Positions 62,601 to 64,000 of a stretch of DNA of 64,000 nt are shown in pieces. Numbering within the stretch: position 1 is the stretch's first letter; the number at the start of each line of letters is the position of its first letter. Source of the DNA: Paenibacillus oleatilyticus. GTDB taxonomy: Bacteria > Bacillota > Bacilli > Paenibacillales > NBRC-103111. A model generated the notes under the pieces. The model made no database searches. It saw only the letters and a program-made list of their open reading frames with translations, and was not told where the DNA came from. The position numbers and the translations under genes were made by a program. The stretch is taken from the NCBI RefSeq assembly GCF_018998565.1, contig NZ_JAHNZO010000020.1:1-64000 (forward strand), given 5' to 3'.

Positions 62601-62963
62601 GAACACTTCGCCGTGGTTCGTATCCACCCCTTGATAAGGTTCCCCGTTCAAAAACAGCAGCGACTCGAAGCCGCTGTTGCCGCCCCCGCCCGTACGGCCG
62701 AAATCGAAGCGGCCGAGTATTTTTTTGCCCGCCCAAGCGGCAGGAATCTCCGCTTCGAAGACAAGCCACATATACAGATCGCGCCCCGCCCAACGGTCGC
62801 CAATCTGCACAGGCTCCCATTCGCCTTCCTCCGGCGGATAGGCGGCGATCCTTCCCTCCGCGTCGTACTGCCGCAGCATGGCAGCAACATCCCGCTCATC
62901 GCGGTAGCGGAACGGGTCCAGCTCCCGAATGCGCGCAGCAAGCTTTTCTTCCGTCCATAACAT
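59700..62963 (-). CDS. Alpha-mannosidase, glycoside hydrolase family 38
   Basis: A 1087-residue enzyme. After an N-terminal beta domain (residues 1-220) comes the catalytic barrel with IGHTHIDVAWLWRLKHTREK (zinc ligands His and Asp), YLWLPDVFGYSWALPQILKK holding the probable nucleophile Asp, and RNQFHDIIPGSSIGEVYEDC (third zinc ligand His). The rest is the usual beta-rich C-terminal part. No signal peptide, so it acts in the cytoplasm on imported mannosides or glycan fragments. ATG 62963 leaves AAGGG at useful distance; the ATG nine bases upstream touches it. A LacI-type regulator lies upstream with an operator-like palindrome between. Confidence 0.95.
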   Translation of the reverse strand: MLWTEEKLAARIRELDPFRYRDERDVAAMLRQYDAEGRIAAYPPEEGEWEPVQIGDRWAGRDLYMWLVFEAEIPAAWAGKKILGRFDFGRTGGGGNSGFESLLFLNGEPYQGVDTNHGEVFLPSDAAGTTVRFRFRLWSGLNGYGPAAPIEHRLRLSKLCWLDEAADDLFYTARAALQTVERLGEHQPERHELLSALDRAFLLIDWSSPGSEPFYASLEAARNLLRQQLDDIPKHHPVTIRCIGHTHIDVAWLWRLKHTREKAARSFSTVLRLMELYPDYVFLQTQPQLYEYLQTDYPTLYEQIRERVAEGRWEAGGAMWLEADCNLTSGESLVRQLLYGTRFFREQFGVECRYLWLPDVFGYSWALPQILKKSGIDMFMTTKISWNQYNRMPHDTFRWRGIDGSEVLTHFITTPDPGGNEGAFYYTYNGSITPDSVQGIWEGYRDKELNRHLLLSYGYGDGGGGVNREMLEMRRRLESMPGVPHVTTGRVDEYFAELQERVAATDRYVHTWDGELYLELHRGTYTSQAYNKRTNRKLELLYRETEWLSVLAALHGTGWSSYPQSRLYEGWKIILRNQFHDIIPGSSIGEVYEDCREEYAEAFGIGCGAWIQAAKGLIPVGASAAGHPEEAACGILAAAFESASSGCAKQVSEEPSSAPDGRYVTLFNGASWERADTVRLTTRPGMEQGCWRDAQGRTLASQRSGSDWLVNADSLPSMGYAVLQFEAGEAEPATGSSPFQIGASSLSTPFYDIEWNEQGHLISLFDKAAEREVLAQGQAGNVLQVFEDKPKGRHEAWDIDIFYREKMETVSILTRAEVTEAGPVRAVVRFEWTYRQSTVVQDMILYAASRRIDFVTNVDWHEQRKLLKVAFPVEIRATEATYDIQFGNVKRPTHWNTSWDYARFETVGHQWADLSERNYGVSLLNDCKYGYDIKDNVIRLSLIKSAMVPDPRADQGEHRFTYALLPHEGDWHQGRTVQEAWSLNNPVTAVYGKPEWSALSLFHLPGAASGHVMIDAVKKAEDREAVVVRLHEFAGIRGEVKLASDLPVEAWQELDLMERPAGERQEGSAVAFAIKPYEIKTLLLQMQ

Positions 62964-63002
62964 GACAATCATCCCTTCTCAGTACAAAATGAATGGTTAA
63001 AG

Positions 63003-63032
63003 CATGTTATAACACGTGTTATATCGTGACAA
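63003..63032 (-). promoter_or_regulatory. Promoter with LacI-type operator for the mannosidase gene
   Basis: ATAACACGTGTTAT (63009-63022) is a perfect palindrome centred on CG, as bound by LacI-family proteins. On the minus strand it lies between TTGTCA (complement 63027-63032) and a -10-like TATAAC/TAACAT, so binding would block the promoter. Confidence 0.72.
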
Positions 63033-63079
63033 AAAATAATGTGTTACAAAGCAGCCGATGCTGTGCGACGGCACGGGAG

Positions 63080-64000
63080 CTACAAGCTTTCCCGCGCCAT
63101 CAGCTTGGCCGGTAGCCATATGCGGGTTGTATCGGTCCGTTCTCTCTGCTCCTCGATGTATTCGATCAGCCGATTTCCCGCAGCTTCGCCCATTTCCGCA
63201 TAAGGAACCTCCACCGCACTTAGCGAGGGCACCAGCCCCGCATTCAGCCTTTCCGTATTGTCCGCAGCCATCACGAAGTAATCTTGACCGATGCGCATCC
63301 CCGACTCGAAAGCGGCGCGGTACAAAGACACCGCCGCACGCGACCAGTTCGTCAAGCAGCCGGGCGATTCTGGCCCGCTGCGCAGCAGCTCCCGCCACCA
63401 GTCGCTGTCCTCCGGCCATTCGGCCTGCGGCTTTACCCGAATGCGCGGCTCCAGGCCCCGCTCCCGCATCCACTCGGTGTAAGCACTCGTCCGCTGGCGA
63501 TCCCCCCAGTTCGGCCGATGCTCGGGACCATTGTACAGCTCGACGTAGGTCAAAGGTTTGCCGAGCTTGCTCCACGCATAATCGAGCGCGGTCTGGATGC
63601 TTTGGGCATAGTCCATCTGTACGGAGGTTACCTCCGCGGTTTCCGGATAGCCTTCTACCGACACGTAAGGAATGCGGTGGCGTTCGACTTGCCGCCGCCA
63701 CTCGTCGTCCTGGAAGCTCGTCGAGTCCTTGGTGACGATGCCGTCGATCCGGCGCTGCAGGAACAGCTCCACCAAACCTTGCCGATCCGAGGCAAGCTGG
63801 GTGCCTCCGTATAGCAGGACGTGGTATCCTTGCTCGGCGCAAGCCTTTTGCAGTCCTTCCAGCATTTGCGCGAACAGCGGATTGCGCAGATCGCCGCAAG
63901 CCGCGATACAGCGGCTGCGGCCGGTACGCATCCCTTGAGCTTGCGCATCGACGACGTAATTCAGCTCTTCGATCGCCTGCAGCACGGCACGCCGCTTCTC
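63080..64000 (-). CDS. LacI-family transcriptional regulator, N-terminus beyond the window
   Basis: About 306 residues are visible. The frame enters from the right edge with EKRRAVLQAIEELNYVVDA, the end of the LacI DNA-binding domain including the hinge region (AQAQGMRTGRSRCIAACGDL), then a periplasmic-binding-protein-like sensor domain (GLQKACAEQGYHVLLYGGTQ, RRIDGIVTKDSTSF, AVEVPYAEMGEAAGNRLIEY). The helix-turn-helix itself is outside the window. It lies directly upstream of the GH38 gene in the same direction and is the natural candidate to bind the palindrome between them, with a mannoside as inducer. Confidence 0.92.
   Translation of the reverse strand, partial: EKRRAVLQAIEELNYVVDAQAQGMRTGRSRCIAACGDLRNPLFAQMLEGLQKACAEQGYHVLLYGGTQLASDRQGLVELFLQRRIDGIVTKDSTSFQDDEWRRQVERHRIPYVSVEGYPETAEVTSVQMDYAQSIQTALDYAWSKLGKPLTYVELYNGPEHRPNWGDRQRTSAYTEWMRERGLEPRIRVKPQAEWPEDSDWWRELLRSGPESPGCLTNWSRAAVSLYRAAFESGMRIGQDYFVMAADNTERLNAGLVPSLSAVEVPYAEMGEAAGNRLIEYIEEQRERTDTTRIWLPAKLMARESL

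Overview
The window looks like chromosomal DNA from a Paenibacillus-type endospore former (a moderately high-GC Firmicute). The signs are strong AGGAGG ribosome binding sites, frequent GTG/TTG starts, U-run terminators, T-box leaders, a Spo0E-family protein, the alaR-alaT pair and the conserved block pheS-pheT-zapA-cvpA...mutS2. The genus is an inference from gene content.

Layout. (1) 1-11.5 kb, minus strand: the 5' part of a large non-ribosomal peptide synthetase (starter C - A - PCP - E - C - A..., cut by the left edge), two ABC exporters directly upstream of it, and a decayed fragment of a 2,4-diaminobutyrate aminotransferase gene upstream of those. Together they suggest a lipopeptide locus, probably one that once made or still makes a diaminobutyrate-containing product. 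A cytochrome P450 faces the other way across a roughly 1-kb AT-rich gap. (2) 13-21.6 kb: AraC regulator (frameshifted) with an EamA exporter, a second AraC regulator with two Gfo/Idh/MocA dehydrogenases, an aminotransferase, a site-2-type metalloprotease, a Spx/ArsC-like protein and a YdcF protein. (3) 21.7-33 kb, minus strand: a cobalamin riboswitch followed by an uptake ABC system (btuF, btuC, btuD), cobT, cobU, cbiB, cobS, a fused cobD-cbiP, a PduO-type adenosyltransferase and an RluA pseudouridine synthase. This set imports corrinoids, attaches and finishes the lower ligand and adenosylates; no corrin-ring synthesis genes are present in the window. (4) 33-44 kb: lipoprotein, Spo0E-like protein, alaT/alaR, small GNAT, a 264-bp palindromic element, cysK, MFS transporter, zinc-ribbon protein, a 27-residue membrane peptide, DUF350 protein, PspA and MutS2. 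(5) 43.8-49 kb: small membrane protein, LysE-type exporter divergent from a MocR regulator, a lipoprotein with a complete CuA ligand set, and a rearranged IS1595-type element carrying a VOC-fold gene. (6) 48.8-57.8 kb: cvpA, a giant coiled-coil extended zapA, pheT, pheS behind a T-box, then a second almost identical T-box in front of a SnoaL/NTF2-like gene, and a carboxymuconolactone decarboxylase-family protein. (7) 58-64 kb: secreted Kelch/FN3 protein in AT-rich DNA, GH38 alpha-mannosidase and its probable LacI-type regulator, cut by the right edge.

The most unusual items are the ZapA protein with about 890 residues of repetitive coiled coil, the duplicated phenylalanine-type T-box that appears to control a SnoaL-like gene, the TIR-bounded element with an internally inverted transposase and a VOC passenger, the CobD-CbiP fusion, the CuA-type lipoprotein, and two kinds of palindromic repeat. 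All functional statements rest on reading motifs by eye; no database search or folding program was run.
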